Shown piece by piece: positions 1-5,736 of a stretch of DNA of 7,031 nucleotides (its first letter is position 1; every line of letters begins with the position of its first letter). The position numbers and the translations under genes are program-made. A model generated the notes under the pieces. The model was not told the origin of the DNA, did no database searches, and worked only from the letters and a program-made list of their open reading frames with translations. This stretch comes from Gammaproteobacteria bacterium (GTDB lineage: Bacteria; Pseudomonadota; Gammaproteobacteria; Arenicellales; JAOTYS01), in contig JAOTYS010000247.1 in assembly GCA_029861795.1 (NCBI GenBank), forward strand, positions 1 through 7,031, in the 5' to 3' direction.

Positions 1-83
1 CCCAGCGCCGGTTCGACCTGTTCGCCGCCTTTCAGTTTGCTTAGCAATCGTGGGTGAAGGGTCTGCTGTTTAGTAAATAAATA
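1..83. other. Flank downstream of the transposase gene; no gene seen
   Basis: No coding frame is supportable here. The stretch contains a short TTGC...GCAA self-complementary site near 38-48 and an AT-rich run (71-83) next to the inverted repeat that starts at 84. If the insertion sequence really ends at the 84-90 repeat, this is host flank. If the element belongs to the IS1111 group, which usually carries its guide RNA downstream of the transposase gene, part of this stretch and sequence beyond the window edge could instead be the element's right end. I cannot decide between these from the sequence. Confidence 0.3.
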
Positions 84-90
84 ATGGACT
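84..90 (+). repeat. Candidate terminal inverted repeat, transposase 3' side
   Basis: ATGGACT here is the exact reverse complement of AGTCCAT at 1207-1213 on the other side of the transposase gene. A 7-bp match is short, but its placement immediately outside both ends of the gene supports it as the subterminal repeat of an IS1111-type element. Confidence 0.45.
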
Positions 91-98
91 ATCTGATA

Positions 99-1130
99 TC
101 ACACCGTCACCCGATCCGGTTGGTAATCGGTGCCCTGTCTCAACATGGCCCAGGCCATCCGCGTGGTCTTGTTGGCCAGCGCCACCACAGCCACATTGGT
201 GTGAGAACGTGCTGTCAAGCTGGTGACCCATTGGCTTAAGCGATCCTCTTTATGCTTGGCGTGGTGGACCACCGAGCGTGCCCCGTGAATCAGTAAACTT
301 CGTAAATAGGGATCGCCCCGTTTGCTGATACCCAATAGTCGATCTTTGTGACCCGAACTGTGTTGTTTGGGCGTCAATCCCAACGACGCCGACATCTGTC
401 GGCCTTTCGTGAATTGTTCTGCACTACCCACCGCCGCCACCAAAGCCGTCGCCGCAATCGGCCCCACACCGCGTGACTGTTGTAGTCTCTTGGCGTGTTC
501 ATCGCTCTCAGCAACCCTATCGATCTCTCGATCAAGTTCATTCACCCGTTGATCTAATGTTTTGAGATCTACCCACAGTCCATGCAACAACCGTCGAAAT
601 AAACCACTCAAACCGTTCTCCGCATCCTCTAGCCAGCAGGGTATCGCTGTGCGCAATGAATTCATCTGCTTCGGTGCCACCAACCCATACTCCGACACCA
701 ACCCTCGGATCTGATTCGCCTTCGCTGTACGATGACCTATTAATTCACGTCGTATGCGGTGAATGGCTTGGATGTCTTGTTGCGCTGCGCTCTTCACAGA
801 TACAAACCGCATACTCGGCCGGCTCATCGCCTCACACACCGCCTCCGCATCTCTCACATCATTCTTATTACTCTTCACATACGGCTTCACAAACTGTGGG
901 GCAATCAGCTTCACCTTATATCCCTTATCCCGAAGTAAACGCGCCCAATAATGCGACCCCGAACACGCCTCCATCCCTATCTCCCGACCCGGCTCCACCT
1001 TCTCAACCAACACCTTCACCCAGTTCTCCCGCTTCAATCGGCGACTCCACACCGCCTTCTCGTCGCCATCAACACCGTGCACTTGATATACGTTCTTTGC
1101 CAAATCAACACCAATGCGTTTAATCTCCAT
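99..1130 (-). CDS. IS110/IS1111-family DEDD transposase, full length
   Basis: This is the 343-residue recombinase of an IS110-family element. The N-terminal RuvC-like DEDD domain shows RIGVDLAK (Asp9), GMEACSGSH (Glu54) and NKNDVRDAEA (Asp91, Asp94), the expected acidic quartet. A helical, charged segment at about 185-215 looks like the family's coiled coil. The C-terminal Transposase_20 domain begins near RGVGPIAATAL (220-230) and contains SASLGLTPKQHSSG (247-260). The serines there (258 or 259) are candidates for the nucleophile that IS110 recombinases use together with the DEDD site. Length and domain order are normal, and no frameshift or internal stop is seen, so the enzyme is probably functional. 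The ATG at 1130 is chosen because AGGAGG (1139-1144) lies 8 nt upstream. A longer frame to 1232 would run through the terminal repeat. IS110 recombinases act with an element-encoded guide (bridge or seeker) RNA; none could be assigned here. Confidence 0.93.
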   Translation of the reverse strand: MEIKRIGVDLAKNVYQVHGVDGDEKAVWSRRLKRENWVKVLVEKVEPGREIGMEACSGSHYWARLLRDKGYKVKLIAPQFVKPYVKSNKNDVRDAEAVCEAMSRPSMRFVSVKSAAQQDIQAIHRIRRELIGHRTAKANQIRGLVSEYGLVAPKQMNSLRTAIPCWLEDAENGLSGLFRRLLHGLWVDLKTLDQRVNELDREIDRVAESDEHAKRLQQSRGVGPIAATALVAAVGSAEQFTKGRQMSASLGLTPKQHSSGHKDRLLGISKRGDPYLRSLLIHGARSVVHHAKHKEDRLSQWVTSLTARSHTNVAVVALANKTTRMAWAMLRQGTDYQPDRVTV

Positions 1131-1138
1131 CTTGGATT

Positions 1139-1144
1139 CCTCCT
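1139..1144 (-). promoter_or_regulatory. Ribosome binding site of the transposase
   Basis: A perfect AGGAGG on the minus strand, 8 nt before the ATG at 1130. It fixes the start of the transposase and argues against the longer in-frame start at 1232. Confidence 0.75.
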
Positions 1145-1206
1145 CTCTTGTGACTGTTGACGAAAACCTCACTCTGGCACATCGTGATGCCGTATAGATG
1201 AGGAGG

Positions 1207-1213
1207 AGTCCAT
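1207..1213 (+). repeat. Candidate terminal inverted repeat, transposase 5' side
   Basis: AGTCCAT, the inverted partner of 84-90. On the minus strand the element would begin ATGGACTCCTCC. It lies 76 nt upstream of the transposase ATG, leaving a short left end, as is usual for the IS1111 group. Confidence 0.45.
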
Positions 1214-1449
1214 CCCATTGCTTACCGGCCAACTCCCGTTATTCAGCCATGTCGGATCCATGCGTTCGAAGGACCCGTTTAGATCCTTATCCGGACATCC
1301 ACCATGTCGAAAGTTTCGCTTCTGAGGCTGCCGAACAACTATTTACAGCATCAAAACGTTTCGATTCTGGGAATAGCGCAACAGTTTTTTATTAACCCAA
1401 CAAATGATATGGTGATCTTCCGCTCAAAGTAATAACTCCGGGCCGTCTA
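1214..1449. other. Intergenic, no gene supported
   Basis: An open frame of 65 codons runs across 1198-1395 on the plus strand, but it starts inside the insertion sequence, has no ribosome binding site and resembles nothing I recognise. A T-run (TTTTTT, about 1384-1390) is not preceded by a convincing hairpin, so I do not call a terminator. The promoter of the secreted-protein gene should lie in the AT-richer part (about 1380-1440), but I cannot assign its -35 and -10 boxes with confidence. Confidence 0.4.
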
Positions 1450-1938
1450 ATGAGACTTGGAACGAACACCACAGATCAAGGTCGCCGTCGACTGTTGGCA
1501 TTGCTTTCGACCAGTGGTGGAGTGGCTGCAACCACTAAGAGTCTGCCAGACCAGTGGGTTAAACCCATCGTTAACAGCGTGTTACTGCCCACTCACGCGC
1601 AGACAAGTCCCGCAAGTCCCCCAGCACTCACTATCAGTTGCGTCGGTATTGATAATCCGAGCGGCACACCTATTCCTGAGAATGTTCCGGTGGGGCAATT
1701 CACCATGACCGTAACCCCAAACCCGGGAGCCGTCATGGTCAACGGAACGATATTTTGTGACGGCGCTGTCCAAACGGGACCATTTCCCCTATCTCTGGAC
1801 GTGAATGGTCAGTTCACGTCTCCAAGTGGTTCGCCCAGTAGTTTCAGTTGCTTCAGTGGGTCGATACTTACCTTCCAGATCGAGTTTATGGGTGTTGTGG
1901 GCCAATGTAACTGGCCGATCATCGACCCGGTCCCTTAG
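1450..1938 (+). CDS. Predicted exported protein with twin-arginine-like leader, four Cys
   Basis: A 162-residue protein of unknown function. The N terminus has GRRRLLALLS (11-20), a weakly hydrophobic stretch with GG, then a W-KPIVNSVLLPTHAQTSP block (36-54). I recall this arrangement (basic RRR start, Trp, conserved LPxHAQTS end) from a recurring leader in gammaproteobacterial secreted proteins. A likely signal peptidase site follows THA (residue 50). The mature part, about 112 residues, is rich in Ser, Thr, Pro and Gly with alternating beta-type segments. It has four cysteines at 64, 103, 134 and 153, enough for two disulphides, which suits a periplasmic or extracellular beta-sandwich. No catalytic motif is visible. 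The ATG at 1450 is the only sensible start because it keeps the whole leader, but the Shine-Dalgarno match is poor. The gene stands alone, convergent with the fgd operon. Export is inferred and the function is unknown. Confidence 0.75.
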   Translation: MRLGTNTTDQGRRRLLALLSTSGGVAATTKSLPDQWVKPIVNSVLLPTHAQTSPASPPALTISCVGIDNPSGTPIPENVPVGQFTMTVTPNPGAVMVNGTIFCDGAVQTGPFPLSLDVNGQFTSPSGSPSSFSCFSGSILTFQIEFMGVVGQCNWPIIDPVP

Positions 1939-2329
1939 AGTCAGATGATGCACCTAGCATTGTGGTGGTTTCGCTTTCGCACTTCACGAAATCATCCGTA
2001 GGGATTACGCTTGTGGGAATACCGAAACCATGGCCCAACGGGTCCTGTTGTGATGCAGTGGACGCCTCCCGTCACCGGATTTCCATAAGCTTTTGCTGAA
2101 AGACCAGTTCTGGCTAAACGTGGACCGTCTCGATCTGACCGGCGGATGTCCGCTATGCGATTCAAGGTCAGACATTCGCGCCGAAAATGATGAACGACGC
2201 CTTCGGGTCGTCTTCCGCCTGTCAACATCGTACCGCTCGAACGCCCGCTTTCCGTAAGAGGTGAGAAGTGGGCGGAGACTGACTGTACGGTTGGGTCTAA
2301 CTATCACAGCTAATGCAAATAGCGATGAA
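1939..2329. other. Gene-free region between convergent genes
   Basis: This 391-bp stretch separates the secreted-protein gene (plus) from fgd (minus). Open frames crossing it are short, lack ribosome binding sites and have no recognisable products. It contains an 8-bp inverted pair, TGGTTTCG (1966-1973) and CGAAACCA (2023-2030), the nested hairpin annotated at 2134-2172, and a smaller ACGAC/GTCGT stem at 2194-2211 with CTTCGG in its loop. No T-tract follows any of these, so no classical terminator is called although transcripts from both sides must end here. It looks like accumulated repeat or relic sequence. Confidence 0.5.
2134..2176. repeat. Nested hairpin resembling a dispersed intergenic repeat
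   Basis: The outer stem pairs TCTGACC (2134-2140) with GGTCAGA (2166-2172), 7 bp. Inside it GCGG (2142-2145) pairs with CCGC (2150-2153) around an ATGT loop. Read on the minus strand, 2176-2146 has the form AATGTCTG...TCG...AGCGGACAT. This is close to a short inverted sequence I recall as common between genes in several proteobacterial genomes. Assignment to that repeat is from memory and unverified. It may help end transcription from both flanking genes. Confidence 0.35.
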
Positions 2330-3334
2330 TTAACCGAAGCGTTGCCGCAAACTTGGGAACACGTCTTTTGCATACAGTCGCAAAAAGCGCTCTTGATCGA
2401 CACCGGGGGCGTGAAACACCAAGTGGGTGAAGCCAAGTTGGATATAAGGAGCAATTTTCTCGACATGCTCGTCGGGGTCGGTTGACACGATCCACCGGCT
2501 GGCTGCGCGCTCTACCGGCAACGCCTGCGCGAGTCGCTCCATCTCCACTGGATCTTCCACACCTGTCTTTTCCTCAGGGGATAACGCCAGCGCCGCCCAG
2601 TGACGTGTATCTTGCATTGCTCGGTCCATGTCTGTATCGAATGACACCTTCATCTCGATCATGCGTTCGATGTCGTTCGCATTGCGGCCCGCCTCGGTGA
2701 GGCCTTCTTCAACCTTTGGCAACAAGGTTTCCTTATAGAGTTCCGGCGCCTTTCCACTGGTACAGATAAATCCATCGGCCACGCGACCTGCAAGCTTCGC
2801 GGCAGTTGGGCCTGAGGCCGCGATGTAGATGGGCACAGGTTTGTCAGGCCGGTCGTAAATGGTAGCGTTCTCTGTACGGTAGTACTTCCCTTCAAAACTG
2901 ACGCGGTCTTCAGTCCAGAGTTGCTGCATCAGTTCGATCGATTCTTTCAGTCGACCGAAGCGCTCTTTGAACTTGGGCCACTTGATACCAATGGCAGGGA
3001 CCTCATTCAGTGACTCGCCTGTACCCACGCCCAGCATGACCCGACCGGGATACAAACTCCCAAGAGTGCCCATGGCTTGCGCAACAATGGACGGATGATA
3101 GCGAAAGGTCGGTGTGACCACGCTGGTGCCAATCAGTGCGCGAGACGTCCGCTCGCCAAGCGCGCCGAGCCAGGCGAATGAATAGGGGGCATGGCCATCG
3201 TTGTGCTTCCAAGGCTGGAAGTGATCGCTGACCAGAATAGAGTCAAATCCAACTTCTTCTGCGATCACCGAGAATTGTAATAGTTCGCGTGGTCCAAATT
3301 GCTCGGCAGAGGCCTTGTATCCCAGTTTCAGCAC
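2330..3334 (-). CDS. fgd: F420-dependent glucose-6-phosphate dehydrogenase
   Basis: This 334-residue luciferase-like TIM-barrel enzyme would oxidise glucose-6-phosphate to 6-phosphogluconolactone and reduce F420 to F420H2 in the cytoplasm. It aligns by eye along nearly its whole length with mycobacterial Fgd1. Shared blocks include [76 protein letters not shown] and [10 protein letters not shown]. The Fgd1 catalytic residues His40, Trp44 and Glu109 correspond to His38, Trp42 and Glu107. The sugar-phosphate ligands Lys198, Lys259 and Arg283 correspond to Lys195, Lys256 and Arg280. Keeping all six argues for true glucose-6-phosphate specificity over a related F420 oxidoreductase. The start is GTG (3334-3332); a stop 12 nt upstream (3347-3349) excludes any longer ATG start, and the Shine-Dalgarno is weak. 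It is the last gene of a three-gene minus-strand operon, 50 nt after the cupin gene. Confidence 0.93.
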   Translation of the reverse strand: MLKLGYKASAEQFGPRELLQFSVIAEEVGFDSILVSDHFQPWKHNDGHAPYSFAWLGALGERTSRALIGTSVVTPTFRYHPSIVAQAMGTLGSLYPGRVMLGVGTGESLNEVPAIGIKWPKFKERFGRLKESIELMQQLWTEDRVSFEGKYYRTENATIYDRPDKPVPIYIAASGPTAAKLAGRVADGFICTSGKAPELYKETLLPKVEEGLTEAGRNANDIERMIEMKVSFDTDMDRAMQDTRHWAALALSPEEKTGVEDPVEMERLAQALPVERAASRWIVSTDPDEHVEKIAPYIQLGFTHLVFHAPGVDQERFLRLYAKDVFPSLRQRFG

Positions 3335-3384
3335 AGGTTGGTCCAGTCAGTATTGTGTAGTGTCGGTTCGCAGCCTAGATGTCA

Positions 3385-3858
3385 TCAGCGGTCGGCTTCT
3401 TGTTGCGCCATTTCTTTCAGTTTGTTGCTGACTTCTACCACACCTGGAAATCCTAAATCCTTGAACGATCTAATCCCGTTGCCGGGCACTGGCGCTGCCG
3501 TCCATACATTGACCGCAGGCTCTCCAGTGGGTAATAAGGTGTACTTAAAGCCAGCGGGTAAGAACATGGTCTCATGTTCCTTAGCAACGAGCTCCATCTT
3601 ATTGCCGTCGCGATCTTCCGCTAAGACTTTCAGGCTCCCTTTGGCACAAAAGAATATTTCATCCCAATTGGCCTGGTCCCAAATCATGGGTTCAAGGTCG
3701 GGTGCGTGTTCACACCATCCTTGAATAACATTTCTCGCTCCATCCATTTCAGTGCTGACGCGCATGTAGGTATTCATCCCCTTACTGAATTCCCACAGCG
3801 GTCGCCTATGGGTCTCCTCGAGGGTGATCACTTTCGGTTTCGGTTTTGCTCTTGCCAC
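3385..3858 (-). CDS. Small cupin-fold protein lacking the usual metal ligands
   Basis: A 157-residue protein with one cupin barrel. Cupin motif 1 is recognisable at WDEIFFCAKGSLKV (65-78) and motif 2 at ETMFLPAGFKYTLLPTGEPAVNVW (96-119). In an active cupin, motif 1 has HxH...E and motif 2 has a His after PxG. Here the motif 1 histidines are missing (the segment is Asn64, Trp65, Asp66, Glu67) and the motif 2 position after Pro101-Ala-Gly103 is Tyr106. Classical metal chemistry is therefore unlikely. A sensor, binding or structural role, or a metal site built from other residues, is possible. It starts with GTG at 3858, 9 nt after GGAGG (3868-3872), and begins 15 nt after the stop of the split-barrel gene, so the two are surely co-transcribed, with fgd following. 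The substrate is unknown. The conserved operon position suggests a link to F420 or sugar-phosphate metabolism, but that is inference. Confidence 0.75.
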   Translation of the reverse strand: MARAKPKPKVITLEETHRRPLWEFSKGMNTYMRVSTEMDGARNVIQGWCEHAPDLEPMIWDQANWDEIFFCAKGSLKVLAEDRDGNKMELVAKEHETMFLPAGFKYTLLPTGEPAVNVWTAAPVPGNGIRSFKDLGFPGVVEVSNKLKEMAQQEADR

Positions 3859-3867
3859 AGTGTCGTA

Positions 3868-3872
3868 CCTCC
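3868..3872 (-). promoter_or_regulatory. Ribosome binding site of the cupin gene
   Basis: GGAGG on the minus strand, 9 nt before the GTG at 3858. It supports the GTG start and lies in the 15-nt gap after the upstream stop codon. Confidence 0.6.
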
Positions 3873-3873
3873 G

Positions 3874-4383
3874 CTACAGGCTACGCGCCGCATACGCTTG
3901 CACGTTGTAAAGTTTTCGAAGATCCCAGGTGATCATCTTGTTCGGTATTAACTCCATGGTCATATTGTCAAAGCACTCGCGGTACTCTACGTAGGCTGGC
4001 TTATGGGGATGACCAGGTCCGAATACCTTGTCGGCGACACGATCGGCACACTCTTTCGCCAGCCCTGGGTCTTTCACTACTTCCCCTCGCCCCTGAATCT
4101 GCACCCCACGCGCGGTTGCAAATTCATCGCCTCCTTTGAATACGACTCCTGTCATTGAACTCCCATTCTCCATGTTCTTTAAGTGCTTAGAGGCCTGATC
4201 AATAGGAAGGAAAATGCGCTTATCTTTGACTGTATACCAAACCGGGCTGGAATAAATGACGCCATCCTTGTCCACCGTGGAAAGGGCGATTTCGTGGTTA
4301 CGTTCTAGAAACGCCCATCGCGCCGTCTGGGTCATCGAGGCGACACTACCGAGCTTGATCCTACCCAGATACTCTCTCGTCAT
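3874..4383 (-). CDS. Split beta-barrel (PNPOx-like) FMN/F420-binding oxidoreductase
   Basis: A 169-residue protein of the pyridoxamine 5'-phosphate oxidase-like fold. The pattern is typical of the family: an N-terminal helix (ARWAFLERNHEIALSTV, 21-37), strands carrying GVIYSSPVWYTV (41-52) and KRIFLPID (55-62), the cofactor-side KHLKNMENG (67-74), then SMTGVVFKGGD (76-86) and RGVQIQGRGEVV (92-103). Many members bind F420 (FDOR-B group), others FMN, and the sequence alone does not settle which. The fgd gene in the same operon favours F420. FDOR-B proteins typically use F420H2 to reduce unsaturated compounds such as biliverdin or quinones; the substrate here is unknown. The ATG at 4383 is chosen because AGGAGG lies 11 nt upstream. 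A frame extending to 4467 would read through the promoter and palindrome and has a low-complexity N terminus. It is the first gene of the operon. Confidence 0.82.
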   Translation of the reverse strand: MTREYLGRIKLGSVASMTQTARWAFLERNHEIALSTVDKDGVIYSSPVWYTVKDKRIFLPIDQASKHLKNMENGSSMTGVVFKGGDEFATARGVQIQGRGEVVKDPGLAKECADRVADKVFGPGHPHKPAYVEYRECFDNMTMELIPNKMITWDLRKLYNVQAYAARSL

Positions 4384-4394
4384 AAATCTATCGT

Positions 4395-4400
4395 CCTCCT
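4395..4400 (-). promoter_or_regulatory. Ribosome binding site of the split-barrel gene
   Basis: AGGAGG on the minus strand, 11 nt before the ATG at 4383, which decides this start over the in-frame ATG at 4467. A run of seven G (4402-4408, C on the transcript) lies just upstream. Confidence 0.6.
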
Positions 4401-4425
4401 CGGGGGGGTTGGAATGCGAAGTCGG

Positions 4426-4453
4426 AGTATAACGTTTAACGCATTGGTGACAC
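4426..4453 (-). promoter_or_regulatory. Promoter of the F420 operon
   Basis: On the minus strand, GTGTCA (4453-4448, four of six matches to TTGACA) is followed after 16 nt by TATACT (4431-4426, close to TATAAT). Transcription would start around 4420, giving an untranslated leader of about 35-40 nt before the ATG at 4383. The -35 box is one half of the palindrome at 4448-4466, so a protein bound there would block this promoter. Confidence 0.5.
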
Positions 4454-4466
4454 ACGCCAGGTGTCA
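4448..4466. promoter_or_regulatory. Candidate operator, perfect palindrome TGACAC-N7-GTGTCA
   Basis: TGACAC (4448-4453) and GTGTCA (4461-4466) are exact inverted repeats with 7 nt between them, about two helical turns in all, the usual geometry of a dimeric repressor site. It overlaps the predicted -35 box of the minus-strand operon and lies between two divergent F420-related units. No regulator gene is in the window, so the binding protein is unknown. Confidence 0.45.
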
Positions 4467-4481
4467 TGTTTGCTTTGGCTG

Positions 4482-4500
4482 ACCAACAGTAGTTGCTGGT
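4482..4500. promoter_or_regulatory. Second imperfect palindrome in the divergent region
   Basis: ACCA-A-CA (4482-4488) faces TG-C-TGGT (4494-4500) around GTAGT: six of seven positions are symmetric. It lies 16 nt beyond the perfect palindrome, toward the plus-strand oxidoreductase gene. It may be another regulatory site; its sequence differs from the first palindrome. Confidence 0.3.
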
Positions 4501-4559
4501 GTAAGATCGATCCTACTTTGCGTGTTCTGCAGTGACAGGGGTGATGAAGACAGCGAAAT

Positions 4560-4577
4560 TATCTGCACTATCTGCAC
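4560..4577 (+). repeat. 9-bp tandem repeat upstream of the LLM gene
   Basis: TATCTGCAC occurs twice in immediate succession (4560-4568 and 4569-4577), ending 5 nt before the ribosome binding site of the plus-strand oxidoreductase. It lies in the predicted leader or near the promoter of that gene. A GTGACA at 4532-4537 could be a -35 box, but no well-spaced -10 is clear. Role unknown. Confidence 0.6.
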
Positions 4578-4582
4578 GGGGT

Positions 4583-4587
4583 AAGGG
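4583..4587 (+). promoter_or_regulatory. Ribosome binding site of the LLM oxidoreductase
   Basis: AAGGG lies 6 nt before the ATG at 4594 and only 3 nt before the adjacent in-frame GTG at 4591. The spacing favours the ATG as the start. Confidence 0.5.
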
Positions 4588-4593
4588 TTTGTG

Positions 4594-5616
4594 ATGCGTT
4601 TGGGACTTGGCTTTGGTTATTGGGGTTCCAATCCCCAAGACAATGTCGCGTTAGCTCAAGAGGCTGAGCGGCTCGGTTTTGACTCCATCTGGACAGCCGA
4701 GGCCTATGGCTCGGACGCGGTGACTCCGCTCACTTGGCTCGCCGCGAAGACGTCCAAGATCAAGCTTGGCACCGGGATCATGCAAATGACGGCCCGGGCG
4801 CCCGCGATGACCGCAATGACTGCGGCGACGCTAGACATGCTGTCACAGGGGCGCGTGTTGCTCGGTATCGGAGCTTCCGGTCCGCAAGTGGTTGAGGGTT
4901 GGCACGGTGTGCCATATGGCAAGCCGCTGGCCCGCACCCGAGAGTATGTAGAAATAGTGCGCAAGATTATCCGTCGAGACGGACCCGTTGAACATCATGG
5001 GGAATATTACGACATACCCTGCAGCGGTGGTTCCGGGTTGGGCAAGCCGCTCAAGCTGATCATTCACCCAATCAGAAACGAGATACCGATCTACCTGGCA
5101 GCAATTGGACCCAAAAATGTGGCGTTGGCAGCGGAGATTGCCGATGGGTGGCTGGGAATATTTTTCTCACCGTGGCAAATGCCTGTATACAAGGAGGCCC
5201 TAGACGCTGGCTTCGCTAGGGCGAAAGCCAAGGACCCATCTGAGTTCGACATTGCACCTTCAGCGTCCATCGTGCTTGGTTCTGATCTGCAGGCTTGTTG
5301 GGACAAGATAAAGCCAGAACTCGCACTTTACATAGGCGGCATGGGGGCGCGATCGAAGAACTTCTACTACAACCTTGCTTGCCGCTATGGCTATGAAGAA
5401 GCTGCAGGCAAGATCCAGGATCTGTTCCTGTCAGGTGATAGAAAACAAGCGGTGGCCGCTGTGCCGGATGCCTTGGTTGATGAGGTTGCCCTGTGTGGTC
5501 CTAAAGAGCGCATCGCCGAGCGCCTGGAGGCGTGGAAGAGCTCGGGGATCACCACACTAATCTGCGATACGCAGGACATAAACGCGGTGCGGGTGTTGGC
5601 TGAGTTGGCGTTGTGA
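4594..5616 (+). CDS. F420-dependent LLM-class oxidoreductase, Rv3520c type
   Basis: A 340-residue luciferase-like monooxygenase-family TIM barrel, separate from Fgd and much closer to the Rv3520c/methylene-tetrahydromethanopterin-reductase-like group. Visible family blocks are LGLGFGYWG (3-11), [18 protein letters not shown] (24-41), [23 protein letters not shown] (55-77), the [20 protein letters not shown] loop (86-105), HHGEYYDIP (134-142), and [23 protein letters not shown] (164-186), which in this fold lines the F420 phosphate pocket. The C-terminal [23 protein letters not shown] (301-323) is the usual closing block. Such enzymes transfer hydride between F420H2 and an organic substrate, which the sequence does not identify. 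The start is the ATG at 4594; the GTG directly before it is less well spaced from the ribosome binding site. The gene is divergent from the fgd operon and shares its regulatory region. The stop at 5614-5616 is followed by a 120-nt gap to pgl. Confidence 0.9.
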   Translation: MRLGLGFGYWGSNPQDNVALAQEAERLGFDSIWTAEAYGSDAVTPLTWLAAKTSKIKLGTGIMQMTARAPAMTAMTAATLDMLSQGRVLLGIGASGPQVVEGWHGVPYGKPLARTREYVEIVRKIIRRDGPVEHHGEYYDIPCSGGSGLGKPLKLIIHPIRNEIPIYLAAIGPKNVALAAEIADGWLGIFFSPWQMPVYKEALDAGFARAKAKDPSEFDIAPSASIVLGSDLQACWDKIKPELALYIGGMGARSKNFYYNLACRYGYEEAAGKIQDLFLSGDRKQAVAAVPDALVDEVALCGPKERIAERLEAWKSSGITTLICDTQDINAVRVLAELAL

Positions 5617-5736
5617 CGCTCAGGGTTAGAGTCTTACCGACCACTGGCGGCGTATTGGGAGAGCAGACAGGTTATGCGCGGGCGCACTTTTCGGTGATGT
5701 AATCAAACCTCATAGGGAAGCGGAGACACCAAGCGG
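5617..5736. other. Gap between LLM gene and pgl
   Basis: 120 nt without a gene. A TGCG-CGGG-CGCA hairpin (5675-5686) followed by CTTTT could be a weak terminator, but the stem is only 4 bp. GGAG at 5722-5725, 11 nt before the pgl ATG, is a plausible ribosome binding site. The gap is long enough for pgl to have its own promoter, though none is clear. Confidence 0.3.

Larger units (their letters stand above)
84..1213 (-). mobile_element. IS110-family (IS1111-like) insertion sequence
   Basis: The element is defined by an intact IS110-family transposase on the minus strand and a 7-bp inverted repeat: ATGGACT at 84-90 and its complement AGTCCAT at 1207-1213. Beyond these 7 bases the two ends match poorly. 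Subterminal inverted repeats separate the IS1111 group from the IS110 group, which lacks them, so the repeat favours IS1111. The true ends should lie a few bases outside the repeats. No target-site duplication is expected for this family and none is obvious. The right-hand non-coding part is oddly short: the repeat lies only 8 nt past the stop codon. Either the element has lost sequence there, or the 84-90 match is chance and the end lies beyond the window. Confidence 0.6.

Noticed and set aside
656..1123. 155-codon open frame on the plus strand
   Set aside because: Lies wholly antisense to the transposase, is low-complexity Ser/Pro/His-rich, and has no ribosome binding site or known homology.
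38..1223. TTGCTTA at 38-44 and 1217-1223 as a target duplication around the insertion sequence
   Set aside because: Seven bases at asymmetric distances from the inverted repeats (about 40 and 4 nt); IS110-family elements do not normally make such duplications, so chance is likely.
1131..1232. Extension of the transposase to a start at 1232 (377 residues)
   Set aside because: It would read through the terminal inverted repeat, and the family N terminus begins at MEIKRIGVDLAK with a perfect AGGAGG 8 nt upstream of 1130.
1198..1395. 65-codon open frame on the plus strand
   Set aside because: Starts inside the insertion sequence, has no ribosome binding site and no recognisable protein features.
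2005..2466. 153-codon minus-strand frame overlapping the 3' end of fgd
   Set aside because: Overlaps fgd in another frame and continues into repeat-like intergenic sequence; composition is not protein-like.
4402..4408. G7 homopolymer as a phase-variation tract
   Set aside because: It lies in the untranslated leader, neither between the -35 and -10 boxes nor within a reading frame, and seven bases is short; no support for switching.
4384..4467. N-terminal extension of the split-barrel protein to an ATG at 4467
   Set aside because: The extension covers the predicted -10 box and palindrome and lies upstream of a good AGGAGG serving the ATG at 4383.
5675..5691. Rho-independent terminator after the LLM gene
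   Set aside because: Only a 4-bp stem followed by CTTTT; too weak to call as a separate feature.
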